A stretch of DNA of 64,000 nucleotides from Anadara kagoshimensis (taxonomy: Eukaryota; Mollusca; Bivalvia; Arcoida; Arcidae). The DNA is taken from contig CM037862.1 in the NCBI GenBank assembly GCA_021292105.1, forward strand, positions 7,420,765 to 7,484,764, read 5' to 3'. The notes under the pieces were generated by a model that had not been told where the DNA came from, searched no databases, and worked only from the letters and a program-made list of their open reading frames with translations. Both the position numbers and the translations under genes were made by a program. Of this stretch, positions 37,801 through 57,108 are shown piece by piece. How positions within the stretch are numbered: position 1 is the stretch's first letter; every line of letters begins with the position of its first letter.

Positions 37801-39556
37801 CATTTTCATGGCTTTCATCATCTGCTTCAGTATTGTCATGTATCATCAGGCTTGTTTCTATGGTAACATCATAAGACACTGGTAGCCATCTTGAGTGTCT
37901 TGTTGTTACTGGCAGTTTTAGATTTATTTTGAACCAAGAGTAGTAATTATTTAATCATTGACTTTCAGAATAATACTTTAATTCACTGTTTATTTGCTGT
38001 GAAGTTAAAGCCCACAGATCTGATAACTCACACATTACACTTTGGAAGTTTTTACAACGTTGCTGTTGTTGTTTTGAAATTTACTTTATTTCTGTGTGGT
38101 TTTTACATAAAATTGTTAGTTTTGCTTTTTGTATTAAATTTTAATACTTGTATTCCATTCACTTTTTTGTCACATAATGAATATATACACATAATAATTC
38201 TAATGATTTTATTAAAAAAAATCTGCAAAGAATTTGTGTAAGAAAAAATATTTGAACTTATTTTAAATTTCATTCATAATTTTATGCATCATATATTTTT
38301 TGTAAAGTGATAAATCAAGTTCTTTAAATCATAAATTTAAACAATTAAATGTTGAAAATAATCTTTTTATCTTTTTTCAAGCATTTAGCAACATTTTGGT
38401 ATTTTCTGTTCTCCATTGATTAAATTTTGCAAAGATAACAGAATGACCAGTATTTCTCATTTTGATATTGTCTTAAATGGTTATTGAATAATATAGATAT
38501 ACATGTACGGATTTATGATTTTATTTTTATTTAGGTTTTTTATTTAAATTTTGTTATTTATTTTCTATTTTAGCTCAAGGGATGAAGAGAGGTAGCAGTG
38601 GAGGATCGTTAGATAGTGGTGTGGTAAGTCATATATTAATTGCCTTCAATAGTGTTTAGATTTTATAATGGAATATGATAACAGTGTTTTATGCTTAAGC
38701 AAGATTATTTTTCACTTCTATCGAGACATACAGTTCTTCGATGGAAGAAATAGGAGTTCCTATAGAAAAAGACTTACTTTCTGTAAGTGAAGTGATAAAT
38801 TTTCTCCAACTAGGATCTGCCCTCATAGATGTGAGAGGCACTGATCCGTCAGTTGTTGCTGTAGACTACTCAACCACTAAGACTCCTTCAACTAATTACA
38901 TCATTTGTGTCATAAGTCTATAGACTCACCTTACCATATGTATTTTATTATAAGTATTATTTCAAAATTGATGTAAATTTTAGAGTTTAGACTGATTAAG
39001 AATGTTCCTTTTGATGGTCTTGATACACAGATTTATCTTTAGTGGTGTAGAGTAGTGGAGTTTTTACACCACAGTCAAGATTCTTTCACATGTATCGAGG
39101 CAGTCAGTTCATGGATGGTGGAGGAAATTTGAGTGATCAGTGAAATCCACAGACCCTTTCGACAAGCGAACTGACAAACTTTCACACTAGGATATATCCA
39201 GTGGTATTCCTACCTTGGTGATGAGGCACTGATCTGTAGATCTCGACCACGACCTCTATCTTCAGAAAACATTTTATACATATGTAAATATCTGAACACA
39301 TTTTGTAAACATCATCTTTATTCCATATAAACTTAATTTGTCTCTCATTACATTACAGGCATCTGGTGGATCAGCCGGTGTTAACAGCAGTGGGGACTCC
39401 TTTGTAACCCAGACCAGTCAGACCAGTTTATTGTCGTCTAAGGGACCATCCTCTTCCTCATTGGTGTCCGGGAACCACATTGGTATCAGAGGTCGTGGAG
39501 GAAAGTTATCCTCAAGTAGCTTAGGACAAGCCTTGCCAGAAGGGACTGAAGTGTAA
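643..39556 (+). CDS. IQSEC: IQ motif and SEC7 domain-containing protein (IQSEC/BRAG ARF-GEF), 13-exon gene
   Basis: This is a guanine nucleotide exchange factor of the IQSEC/BRAG family, which activates ARF GTPases (mainly ARF6) at the plasma membrane and synapses. The coding parts 643-680, 11940-13520, 17257-17418, 24488-24569, 27129-27161, 28416-28590, 33553-33698, 34137-34262, 34566-34665, 35114-35235, 35659-35875, 38574-38623 and 39359-39556 join with consistent phases and GT-AG sites into 3030 nt (1009 aa plus stop). Visible in order: a basic Ser/Arg-rich N terminus; the family signature [15 protein letters not shown] followed by an IQ motif (about residues 104-125, [12 protein letters not shown]); a long polar linker with a PPPPP run; Sec7 (about 532-725) with GEAQKI (Glu623) and [18 protein letters not shown]; a PH domain (about 740-860); and a Ser-rich tail ending GTEV. 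The length is within the range of vertebrate IQSEC1-3. Orthology to a single vertebrate paralogue is not implied. The first exon is the least certain part. Confidence 0.95.
1563..1587 (+). repeat. (CT)n microsatellite
   Basis: Uninterrupted CT run in IQSEC intron 1. Confidence 0.9.
3522..3735 (+). repeat. Two-copy tandem duplication (about 123 bp period)
   Basis: A block beginning aggttaagttataacc (3522) recurs as aggttcagttataac (3645). Both are followed by a C-rich run, tcaagt(g/t)acccct, a T-rich stretch, a taatttg(t/c) segment and a tggagt motif. The second copy carries the 14-C homopolymer at 3670-3683. Confidence 0.6.
4258..4384 (-). mobile_element. tRNA-derived SINE head
   Basis: Read on the minus strand, this carries an A-box-like tggccaagtggtc (4364-4376) and a B-box-like ggtttgaatccc (4308-4319), followed by a family-typical gaaatttgtcagtt. 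It matches the SINE family seen at 41814-42108. It also creates a spurious plus-strand ORF. Confidence 0.7.
5258..5320 (-). mobile_element. Degenerate tRNA-like SINE fragment
   Basis: The minus strand shows tagcttagtgg (5300-5310), an A-box-like sequence, followed by gataaagtacccactc. No clear B box remains. It is probably a decayed SINE and not a tRNA gene. Confidence 0.4.
6643..6738. repeat. Short inverted repeat, possible small MITE
   Basis: acattgattattc (6644-6656) is perfectly inverted as gaataatcaatgt (6726-6738), with an inner ccgttt/aaacgg pair. The whole stretch of about 95 bp is a partial palindrome in intron 1. Confidence 0.45.
7691..8075 (+). repeat. Diverged tandem repeat, about 105-117 bp unit, 3+ copies
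   Basis: The units start at about 7691, 7808 and 7913, each with agag(c/t)tgtac-like sequence. Each then carries ttta(g/a)ccaaattg, a ttaatca segment, cattgcattgaggcctac (or a close variant) and a gcaagctag-like end. Confidence 0.75.
8970..9112 (-). mobile_element. tRNA-derived SINE, truncated
   Basis: The minus strand has tggccaagtggt (A box, 9093-9104) and aggttcaaatc (B box, 9035-9045), then gagaaagatt and, at its 3' end, the family-typical ggcactctggtttcctcc. Confidence 0.7.
9884..10121 (+). repeat. Two-copy tandem duplication, 119 bp period
   Basis: ggggagaggggttg at 9884 recurs at 10003. Both copies continue through acaacaggtt, a gaaaagcctga-like segment, a purine-rich block, ggtcctgg-like sequence and gat(g/a)atacctta-like sequence. 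Confidence 0.65.
10660..10862 (+). repeat. Compound microsatellite, (CA)n then pyrimidine (CT)n tract
   Basis: A CA run occupies 10660-10685. CT-rich sequence follows, including an uninterrupted CT run at about 10819-10862. Confidence 0.9.
11940..13520 (+). CDS. IQSEC: IQSEC exon 2: N-terminal region, IQ motif and disordered linker
   Basis: Large exon of 1581 nt, residues 13-540. The acceptor is tatttgtag and the donor AA|GTAAGT. The frame is open from the first base, upstream of the first usable in-exon ATG, so an upstream exon is required. It encodes a Ser/Arg-rich basic segment, a short predicted helix with [13 protein letters not shown], and an IQ motif at about residues 104-125. Next comes a 400-residue Ser/Asn/Asp-rich linker with a GGPPPPP proline run (plus-strand 13241-13264), then [12 protein letters not shown], the start of the Sec7 region. 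In this family the IQ motif binds apocalmodulin. Confidence 0.93.
13521..17256 (+). other. IQSEC intron 2, no exon recognised
   Basis: AT-rich intron. A near-palindrome around tcatcaccatggtgataac (about 14151-14170) and a G run at 14939-14947 are the only visible structures. The short ORFs on both strands lack recognisable protein families. Confidence 0.6.
17257..17418 (+). CDS. IQSEC: IQSEC exon 3: N-terminal Sec7 helices
   Basis: Encodes residues 540-594, including [16 protein letters not shown] and [15 protein letters not shown], the early Sec7 helices. The phase is 2 in and 2 out. The acceptor is gttttcag and the donor CA|GTAAGT. Both junctions give family-consistent residues with neighbouring exons. 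Confidence 0.95.
21251..21340 (-). mobile_element. SINE 3' tail fragment
   Basis: The minus strand ends in a caatcaatca tail after a gtaaaacccc-like motif. This is the same tail as the copy at 24851-25141. Confidence 0.55.
21644..21740 (+). repeat. Tandem duplication of a roughly 54-60 bp block
   Basis: Two copies of cacatctt...gt(a/g)attcctgcctgttctgagtc-like sequence lie head to tail. The shared core taattcctgcctgttctgag is identical in both. Confidence 0.7.
22810..22897 (+). repeat. Four-copy 22-bp tandem repeat
   Basis: The units start at 22810, 22832, 22854 and 22876. Each follows the pattern a(g/a)(t/a)gycactgygtggctytc with one to four substitutions. Confidence 0.8.
23640..23780 (+). 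mobile_element. Degraded SINE 3' portion
   Basis: Ends with catgaaatattcttgactga and tgtttaaatacc, a decayed form of the SINE tail at 24240 and 25130. The upstream limits are uncertain. Confidence 0.4.
24094..24240 (+). mobile_element. SINE 3' part
   Basis: Shares ggtgacatctcaatata and attcttgactgggatgtaa with the fuller copy at 24851-25141, and ends in cagtcaatcaatc. Confidence 0.65.
24488..24569 (+). CDS. IQSEC: IQSEC exon 4: Sec7, up to the catalytic loop
   Basis: Encodes residues 594-621, ending [12 protein letters not shown], which immediately precedes the Sec7 glutamate-finger motif. The acceptor is ctttttcag and the donor CCG|GTATAT. It ends in phase 0. Confidence 0.95.
24851..25141 (+). 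mobile_element. Near full-length tRNA-derived SINE (head type AGCTCAGTTGG)
   Basis: The A box tagctcagttgg (24857-24868) and B-box-like gggttcataac (24900-24910) form a tRNA-like head. The body follows, then a tail with attcttgactaggatgtaaa and an attcaatcaatcaatc end. The layout resembles molluscan V-SINEs such as RUDI; that name is recalled, not checked. Confidence 0.75.
26221..26365 (+). mobile_element. tRNA-derived SINE, shortened
   Basis: The A box tgactaagtggtc lies at 26226-26238. A ttggggcactctgttttctt segment and a ttttgactggggcttaaaa tail match the copy at 41814-42108. The B-box region is missing or degraded. Confidence 0.6.
27129..27161 (+). CDS. IQSEC: IQSEC exon 5: 33-nt exon with the Sec7 catalytic glutamate
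   Basis: Eleven codons, residues 622-632 ([11 protein letters not shown]), flanked by phase-0 introns (acceptor tttctcag, donor GAG|GTAATT). Glu623 corresponds to the glutamate finger of Sec7 domains (Glu156 of ARNO in established numbering). Because 33 is a multiple of three, skipping this exon would keep the frame but delete the catalytic residue. Confidence 0.93.
27162..28415 (+). other. IQSEC intron 5
   Basis: AT-rich with an A-rich stretch at 28136-28157. No other feature was supported. Confidence 0.55.
28416..28590 (+). CDS. IQSEC: IQSEC exon 6: Sec7 motif 2
   Basis: Encodes residues 633-691, from [11 protein letters not shown] through [20 protein letters not shown] to [11 protein letters not shown]. 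Asn666 in LNTD is the conserved Sec7 motif-2 asparagine. The acceptor is tttttttcag and the donor AGAG|GTATGT, ending in phase 1. The last 16-20 nt of this exon resemble the units of the tandem array in the following intron. Confidence 0.95.
28573..28900 (+). repeat. Tandem array of degenerate units derived from the exon 6 / intron 6 junction
   Basis: The exon end gtcaaaaatctcagag|gtatg is followed by about nine related units of 24-33 bp, e.g. at 28637, 28661, 28690 and 28803. They share gtcaaaaatctcagag and then (g/a/t)taagccaaggg. Two units rebuild a donor consensus, AGAG|GTAAGC, with GT at 28708 and 28820. Copies decay toward the 3' end. Reading through from exon 6 meets TAA at 28680-28682. 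Confidence 0.85.
29440..29600 (+). repeat. Degenerate tandem repeat of gtgtttgtctgttg type
   Basis: Five or so units of about 30-40 bp repeat (g/c)atgtttgtctgttg with a variable spacer containing ttggtg or similar. Confidence 0.55.
29996..30260 (+). repeat. Purine-rich minisatellite, 110-114 bp period
   Basis: Units begin with aaagtc at 29996, 30110 and 30220. Each carries agagaaacag, gtgagagagtcc, aatgagcaagacagagagag, cccatgagtgagaaaggag and tctcatgagcaagac in the same order, for about 2.3 copies. Confidence 0.85.
31490..31610 (+). repeat. Short interspersed aggtgacc repeats
   Basis: gcaggtgacc(c/t)ttatata appears at about 31494 and 31566, and aggtgacctttcagg at about 31583, followed by cttgactgta. 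It looks like a decayed repeat unit. Confidence 0.45.
32198..32420 (+). repeat. GA-rich low-complexity tracts
   Basis: GA dinucleotide run at 32199-32228 and purine-rich sequence at 32321-32420. Confidence 0.8.
32840..32904 (+). repeat. (TG)n and (GA)n microsatellites
   Basis: TG run 32840-32863 and GA run 32883-32904, separated by tcttcctgtctgcttgac. Confidence 0.9.
33553..33698 (+). CDS. IQSEC: IQSEC exon 7: end of Sec7 and Sec7-PH linker
   Basis: Encodes residues 691-739, starting [20 protein letters not shown], which completes the Sec7 fold. The acceptor is atattttcag and the donor AGT|GTAAGT. It ends in phase 0. Confidence 0.94.
34064..34098 (+). other. Decoy 3' splice site duplicating the exon 8 acceptor
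   Basis: aattccagacattaccacta (34064-34083) nearly duplicates the true junction atttccagacattagcacta at 34129-34148 (18 of 20 identical). Used as an acceptor (first exon base 34072), it would read ACA TTA CCA CTA and reach TAG at 34096-34098. Confidence 0.7.
34137..34262 (+). CDS. IQSEC: IQSEC exon 8: start of PH domain
   Basis: 42 codons, residues 740-781. It includes [20 protein letters not shown] and [15 protein letters not shown], highly characteristic of the IQSEC PH domain. The acceptor is ttatttccag and the donor TTG|GTAAGT. Confidence 0.95.
34566..34665 (+). CDS. IQSEC: IQSEC exon 9: PH domain middle
   Basis: Encodes residues 782-815, [17 protein letters not shown] followed by the [13 protein letters not shown] strand segment. 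The acceptor is atttttag and the donor CAC|GTAAGT. It ends in phase 1. Confidence 0.94.
35114..35235 (+). CDS. IQSEC: IQSEC exon 10: PH domain C-terminal helix
   Basis: Encodes residues 815-855, [20 protein letters not shown] then [15 protein letters not shown], the C-terminal helix of the PH domain. The acceptor is tattacag and the donor GAG|GTAAAT. Confidence 0.94.
35659..35875 (+). CDS. IQSEC: IQSEC exon 11: post-PH segment
   Basis: Encodes residues 856-928: an acidic helix ([13 protein letters not shown]), a polar stretch, then [10 protein letters not shown], which parallels the LSSSLRDLSE-type segment of vertebrate IQSECs. The acceptor is tttttcag and the donor GAAG|GTATGC. It ends in phase 1, so the following exon must supply two bases. 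Confidence 0.92.
36069..36133 (+). CDS. IQSEC: IQSEC putative alternative exon (mutually exclusive with 38574-38623)
   Basis: Flanked by a tandem TAGCAG acceptor (first base 36069 or 36072) and the donor CAG|GTATTA. From exon 11 it encodes (A)[21 protein letters not shown], a sequence with the look of a real protein. At 65 nt (or 62) it goes from phase 1 to phase 0, as does exon 12, so it can splice directly to exon 13. If spliced to exon 12 it stops after three codons. If the donor is not used, translation continues VLELV then TAA at 36149-36151. I cannot match the peptide to a known isoform. Confidence 0.5.
36134..38573 (+). other. IQSEC intron between alternative exons
   Basis: Very AT-rich. 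It contains a duplicated tcactttctgtcatatttatc (about 37059 and 37133), with interspersed atctccccttattt motifs at about 37040-37160. No other exon was supported. Confidence 0.55.
38574..38623 (+). CDS. IQSEC: IQSEC exon 12
   Basis: 50 nt, phase 1 in and 0 out, encoding [17 protein letters not shown] after the split codon. It parallels the GKRGRRSSAGSLES-type segment following LRDLSE in vertebrate IQSECs, which supports it as the default exon. The acceptor is ctattttag and the donor GTG|GTAAGT. Confidence 0.85.
38699..38780 (-). mobile_element. Degenerate SINE tail fragment
   Basis: caagatta...tatcgagacatacagttc and a ggaagaaataggagttcc segment resemble the minus-strand SINE at 39061-39240. 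The 60-codon ORF over it is therefore not regarded as a gene. Confidence 0.4.
39061..39245 (-). mobile_element. tRNA-derived SINE, minus strand
   Basis: Contains cagtcaagattctttcac, gtcagttcatggatggtgg and a gaactgacaaactttc block, all reverse complements of parts of the family copy at 41814-42108. It lies 114 bp before the final IQSEC exon. Confidence 0.6.
39359..39556 (+). CDS. IQSEC: IQSEC last exon with C-terminal PDZ ligand
   Basis: 65 codons plus TAA, phase 0 after the acceptor cattacag. It is Ser/Gly/Thr-rich and ends LPEGTEV. T-E-V at the carboxyl end fits the class I PDZ-ligand pattern (S/T-x-V), a known feature of several IQSEC isoforms that tether them to scaffold proteins. Confidence 0.9.
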   Translation, partial: ASGGSAGVNSSGDSFVTQTSQTSLLSSKGPSSSSLVSGNHIGIRGRGGKLSSSSLGQALPEGTEV

Positions 39557-40088
39557 TATCAAAATCCATTGACTGTATAATCATCCAATCATATCCATTG
39601 ATGCAAATATAACACATTCTCAGTTAAGTTTAAATCACACACATTCTCAGTTAAGTGGGATCAAAGTATCACAAGATACAGTGATGTGCTGTATAGTATA
39701 TAATGTCGCTTGTTTGTATGGACAGAAATGTAGAAATGTAGGTCATATGTGCTGGATTCACATTTTATATGAATGAAAACTGTAATGTGTGCTGGCTTCA
39801 CATTTTATTTGTTGCAAAACAACTTTTGTGCCACATTTTTAGTCAAATTTTGCCTTGTTTCTTATTGATGCCTTTGAACAAGTTTAACAGTTCTTTGAGA
39901 AACTTCAATATTTGAAGAATATTCCCAGCCTTTTATTTATGTAAAATTTGTTTAATGTTTTTTTGCATAATATTTTATGTTTGTCATAATGTTCCATATT
40001 GTCAAAGGTATGGGTATGTTTAATATAATGTTCCATTGTTTTAACGATTTTGGCAAAACCCCTTCCAACTGACAAATATCTATGTCTC

Positions 40089-40091
<3 letters not shown>

Positions 40092-40139
<48 letters not shown>
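40092..40139 (+). repeat. (CA)24 microsatellite in the IQSEC 3'UTR
   Basis: Uninterrupted CA repeat. On the minus strand it gives a meaningless Cys-Val ORF. Confidence 0.95.
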
Positions 40140-40141
<2 letters not shown>

Positions 40142-40737
40142 TATTTATAGGAAGAATTAAATGTGATATTTTTAATTTTCATGATATATTATTTATTGAA
40201 ATTCAGACTTAATGAATTCCTTTGTACCCCGATTTCTTTGGGGCAGACTTTATTAAGGTTAGCCCACATCTAGTTTTCATGATCTGTCATGATTTGAAGT
40301 CCTTGCTTGTTATTTAAATTAATTTATACATTTTATTTGTTATTTTTGTGTTGGAATTGACTTGTACATAAATTAAGGATATATACATCTGTTATGATGA
40401 TGTACCAGTATATCCAGTATACTACTGTCTATGTTGTCATCTCAGTACAAGTAGGAGACACACAAAACTGTTACATCTATTCTATATACTGATTCCATGT
40501 TAGCTGTTCTCAGTGCAAGATCATCTTGTACACAAATTCAGTCTCAAAATTTTTTTAATGAAGTCCATCTCCCAATACGGTTTTAAATCAAATAATTTTG
40601 GTGTTTTTTATAGCATCAAAAATGTTCTTTCTATCATTGGTTAGCATGATTATCTAAAAATAGAAAAATAACCTTTTGATTTGTAAAAAAAAAAAATTAT
40701 CGAAATGTAATAATGATTTTAGTTTTTGGCTGTAATG

Positions 40738-40743
40738 AATAAA
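40738..40743 (+). terminator. Candidate poly(A) signal AATAAA for IQSEC
   Basis: AATAAA 1.18 kb after the stop codon. A second AATAAA lies at 41695-41700, so a longer 3'UTR is possible. Confidence 0.45.
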
Positions 40744-41813
40744 CTACAGACAGAAAACTACACCTTGTCTCATACCTTGATTCTTATCAAGTTAATTTAT
40801 ATCTGTTAAGGACATTGTTGACAAATATTGTATTCTTATTTATTCTACCAGAGATTTAATTTAAACATTAGATTTGGAGCATCTTTTGCTTCCTTATGTG
40901 TCAGATGTAAGTTGTCTACCTTGTTTTACAATGTATGCCAGATTTATATTTAAAAAATGCCTGCTAGTATTTAAAAAAAATTGTTTTTGTGAAAACATGT
41001 TATAAATTTGAAACAAAGCAAAATATGTTATACAAAACCTAAAAAAAATCTGATCTATGCTTTTGAAAAATATGAGTTAACAAAACCTACAAAAATCTAT
41101 GCTTTTGAAAAAATATATTTAATATAATGTAATAGCTGTGTCTTGTTTTCTGTCGTTCTTGCATTTAACGAGACAATACCGCTTAGTAGTTGTTATATAT
41201 AGCATGTGATGCAATTTCCTGTACCCAGAATGCTCTCTGTGGGTAATTATTCATAAAAAGTGTTCTTGTGGTACTATTGGTATATATATCTTGTTATAGT
41301 GACACAAAAATACTATACACATATATAATATTGTTATTGTAATGGGTTCCAAATGTTTTGTGATGTTAAGTCTCTGGTTGCTAGTTAGAGCAAATATGAG
41401 TGCAATTCTATATCTTGTTACAGATGTCAGATTTTGAAAGTTAAAGATTCCTCTCTCTTTAATTACAGACAAAATCTGTAATGCTGAACCATGTAATATA
41501 CTTGTATTATATTATTTTTAAGTTATATTTGGAGAATGAGAGAAAGTGAGAATGAGAGATGAATGAATGTGTTTTTAACCAAAGAATCTAGCAATATGTC
41601 TTTGAGAATTATATACTCTTCTCCTTGTAGCATGGGGAAGATATAATATATATAAAATCAATGAAGAACAAATTTATAGTACATTGAGAATTAAAATAAA
41701 AAATTTAAAAATTTGATTCAGCTTTTTCTTTGTTTATCAGCTGTAGTACATATATACTTACCACATACCACGGGTTGGTTAGTTGCATATCGTTCAACGT
41801 GACAGTGTACACT

Positions 41814-42108
41814 GGGTCGGTGACCAAGTGGTCTAAAGCGTGTGCTTACGAAGACAGCGACTCTTACTAGTTACCTAGGTTCAAATCCCACTCGGGCAGA
41901 TCTTAGCACGAGAAAGTTTGTCAGTCCACTGGGCTTTGATCTCTTGATCTAATCTGGTCATGTCATATACTGTGTGTCCATCTCAATGAGAGGCATTGAA
42001 TAGGATGACTGGTATGGTGGTTTTCTTTGGGCACTCCTGTTTCCCCCCAACCATGAACTGATCACTTAATATAATGAAATAATCTTGACTGGGGAGTAAA
42101 ATCCGTTA
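41814..42108 (+). mobile_element. Best-preserved tRNA-derived SINE copy
   Basis: The A box tgaccaagtggtc starts at 41821 and the B box ggttcaaatcc lies at 41878-41888, a typical tRNA-like spacing. Downstream are agaaagtttgtcagt, ggtggttttctttgggcact and the tail aatcttgactggggagtaaa. It serves as reference for the other copies in the window and resembles molluscan V-SINEs. Confidence 0.8.
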
Positions 42109-42724
42109 CACTCACCCACACATACATAATTTTTACCATAAGCTAGTTGAGATTGGTTAAAATGCTGTTAACAGTTACCTAGATTATCAACTTACACACA
42201 AATTCCCATGCTGCTTGTTTTTCATTCTCTGATCTGCCCTTGAAATAGTGCATCCTTGCAACTATTAAGAGTGATAATACACTTGGCCACAATGACATAG
42301 ACAAACATCACAGGAAAATTCTGGTATTTCAAAGTACTGATATCTGAGACTAGTAAGTGTACCAGTCTGGTTAAAAATCAATATGAATGTGCAATAGACA
42401 TGACATTGCAGGGTCCATTAACCCTTCTTCTGAAGCCTAAGGGATGTATGTTTATATCTCATATAGGTCTTGTTTAGAATGATTCCTCTACCAATACTGA
42501 TAACAATAATAATCTACTATTACTAATAGATCACAGAACATGAAGGAATTATGCCCTATATGGCTTGAAAAATATCCCTCATTGCTTGTTATTAGTATAT
42601 TGCTAATTCCTAAACCTTAGCTGGTGATGTTCTATTATAAGTGAATTATTTTGACCGAGACTTAAAACCTCATTTAACTGGTTTATTTGCTATCAATGTA
42701 GCCATCCTCCAAGTAATGGAGATG

Positions 42725-43010
42725 TGTGGTAGATTGGTTGGATGAAGTGGTGTTTTACAGTTTACACCCATCAAGATTACTATACTATTACTTCTATTGA
42801 GATGCCAAACAGAGTGAATTGGAGTATGCCAAACTCTTGAATAGCAGAGTGAATCGGAGTACCTGCAGAAAACCACCAACCTTCAGAATGCAAAATGTCA
42901 AACTTCCTTACATAAACTCTGAATGGGAATCAAACCTACACATTATTACATTAACAGTGTAATCTGTAAGCCAGTGCTTTAAAACAAAGGACTTTACATT
43001 CCAAAACACT
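42725..43010 (-). mobile_element. tRNA-derived SINE, minus strand
   Basis: The minus strand reads ttaaagcactggcttacag, then the B box ggtttgattccc (about 42928-42939), a ggtggttttctgcaggtact block and a duplicated tccgattcactctg segment. This is the same family as 41814-42108. Confidence 0.65.
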
Positions 43011-43815
43011 GACATTTGCAGTTTTCTGCGGAACCACTTGCTTGCTTGCACAACTAAATTACATAAGTCACTGATTAATGGATAGATTGATCCACAAAAC
43101 AGTTCATAAAACTGGTTAAGATGAATATAAGTATACCTTGCTTAAATAATAAAGTCAACAATGCAAAGTTTTAACTCCATTTGCTGTCAATAGTTCAAAT
43201 AGTTCTTTATGACACTACTATGATACATGTATTACCGGTACATCAAATCTTAGATGTTAACCAAAAAAACAAACCGTTCAGTCCATCTGCAAATCCAAAA
43301 CCAAAGACAATAACTTTGAAAACTCACAAATTAAGTTAAACATGTGAACTTCCACCAGTGAAGTGAGGCCAGGTGCTCCAGAAGGGTAAGCACCTCCTTT
43401 CTAGCTAGCTACACCTGGCATGTGTGTAATCAAAATTGAGAATAAAAGGAGCATGGAACTATGGAACGTCAAATATATCCATGATAATTTTGGATACAGA
43501 GATATACTTATCAACAATATTGTGATGATTGACCTATTCATATTTTTGGTTAAGTATGCAAGAGATCAAACTTGTATCCTATCACCAATGAAGGAAACAA
43601 ATCTCACAGTCCAAGACTTCTAATCTGGTGAGCTGACATTTCAACAACACAATTTGGATTGAAAGTAAGTAATTGACTTCTATAACATATGATTAAATGC
43701 ATTGCACCATAAACATTAAATTACAAATGTATCACAACCTTTGCAAAAATGCAACTTTTAAAATTTCGCAGAGATAAATCTCTAGTCAACACATATATTA
43801 AATTATTGTCATGAT

Positions 43816-43821
43816 TTTATT
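43816..43821 (-). terminator. Candidate poly(A) signal for CCDC77
   Basis: TTTATT on the plus strand (AATAAA on the minus strand), about 1.17 kb after the CCDC77 stop. Weaker variants lie nearer the stop, so the choice is uncertain. Confidence 0.3.
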
Positions 43822-44991
43822 ATATCTACTTTATATATACAAAATAAATAATGTATTTCTATGTATAATACATCTATCTATATATATAATTAATGTATCA
43901 AAATAAATTATTCCTATTACAATAAAACCTGCTATAAAGGATTGTTCTCACTGGGGTTTAATTTAACTAGATGACGAAAGCCAAACCATTCTGTCCTCTT
44001 TGGTGTCCAGGTTCTTTATCTAAAGGTTTGATTTTACTACACTGATTGAGATTCTTTTTTTCTGTTTTTGTTTTTAAATACACAGACTAAATGAATTTTG
44101 ATTTAATATATTTGCACATCTTCAAATTAATAGTTGAAATTAACATTCAGAACTGACTTTTTTGGTAAGACTTTTAACTTGAGAATAAGTTAACAAGATT
44201 AAGAAAAATTATCAGAAACTTATTGATCTCATTTAAAATGCATGTCAAAATATGACTGGACAAATCAATGAAGACACATTATTCTTATGTATATCAAAGC
44301 CATTTAAATGTAAAACATGAAAATATTATCAAATCAAGACCTTGATTCAGACCTGAAGATATATCATCATGAAAAAACAAATTTCACACTTTTGCAGGTG
44401 TATCAATATTCTAAAATTTCTTTATGCATCCTCTGTGGTAAAGTGTTGGATTCCAGTGAGTAATTCTGCCCCGAGTGTTACACTATCTTAATCCACTACA
44501 TTGTACATAATCTATATTTACTTTAAAATGGCAGTACATATCTTTAAAAGGAATAATTTAGTTCACATTTCAATATCACAGATAATAAGTACATGTATCT
44601 ATATTTATAAATATAGAACATCTTAATCAAACAACTATACTGTCACATATTGTCCAGTATATACCATAAACCCTTTGCAGTTTTGCATTTTTGACATATA
44701 ATCTAACTCACTCTACAGGATACTACGATATTTTTGCCAATAAAGGTGAAGTATTTTGTATTGAGGTGAATTAGTTTTGTTTTTACAAAGTTAGCTGCTA
44801 TGGCAAACATTTTTACACCATGGAAGAAAGCCCAACAGCAAAGTAAAACAAAGCCATTTAAAATATAAAATTCACCATGAACCGTAGAAACTGTGGAGGT
44901 TTAATTAATAATCAGCACACCTGTTGCTGACATACAATGATCATAGTAAAAACTATTACTTTATAAAAGTCAAGATTTCAATCTATAAACT

Positions 44992-57108
<12,117 letters not shown>

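Larger units (their letters stand above)
39557..40760 (+). other. IQSEC 3'UTR (inferred)
   Basis: Non-coding sequence after the stop, with a long (CA)n run at 40092-40139 and a candidate polyadenylation signal at 40738-40743. The exact cleavage site is not visible. Confidence 0.55.
40761..44991. other. Tail-to-tail intergenic region IQSEC / CCDC77
   Basis: AT-rich, with two SINE copies (41814-42108 plus, 42725-43010 minus) and no supported gene. The CCDC77 3'UTR must occupy its right part. Confidence 0.6.

Noticed and set aside
38741..38923. 60-codon plus-strand ORF between IQSEC exons 12 and 13
   Set aside because: Its start overlaps a degraded SINE, it lacks matching splice sites, and exon 12 joins exon 13 in phase without it.
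39905..40135. Minus-strand ORF beginning with a Cys-Val run
   Set aside because: Product of the (CA)n microsatellite in the IQSEC 3'UTR.
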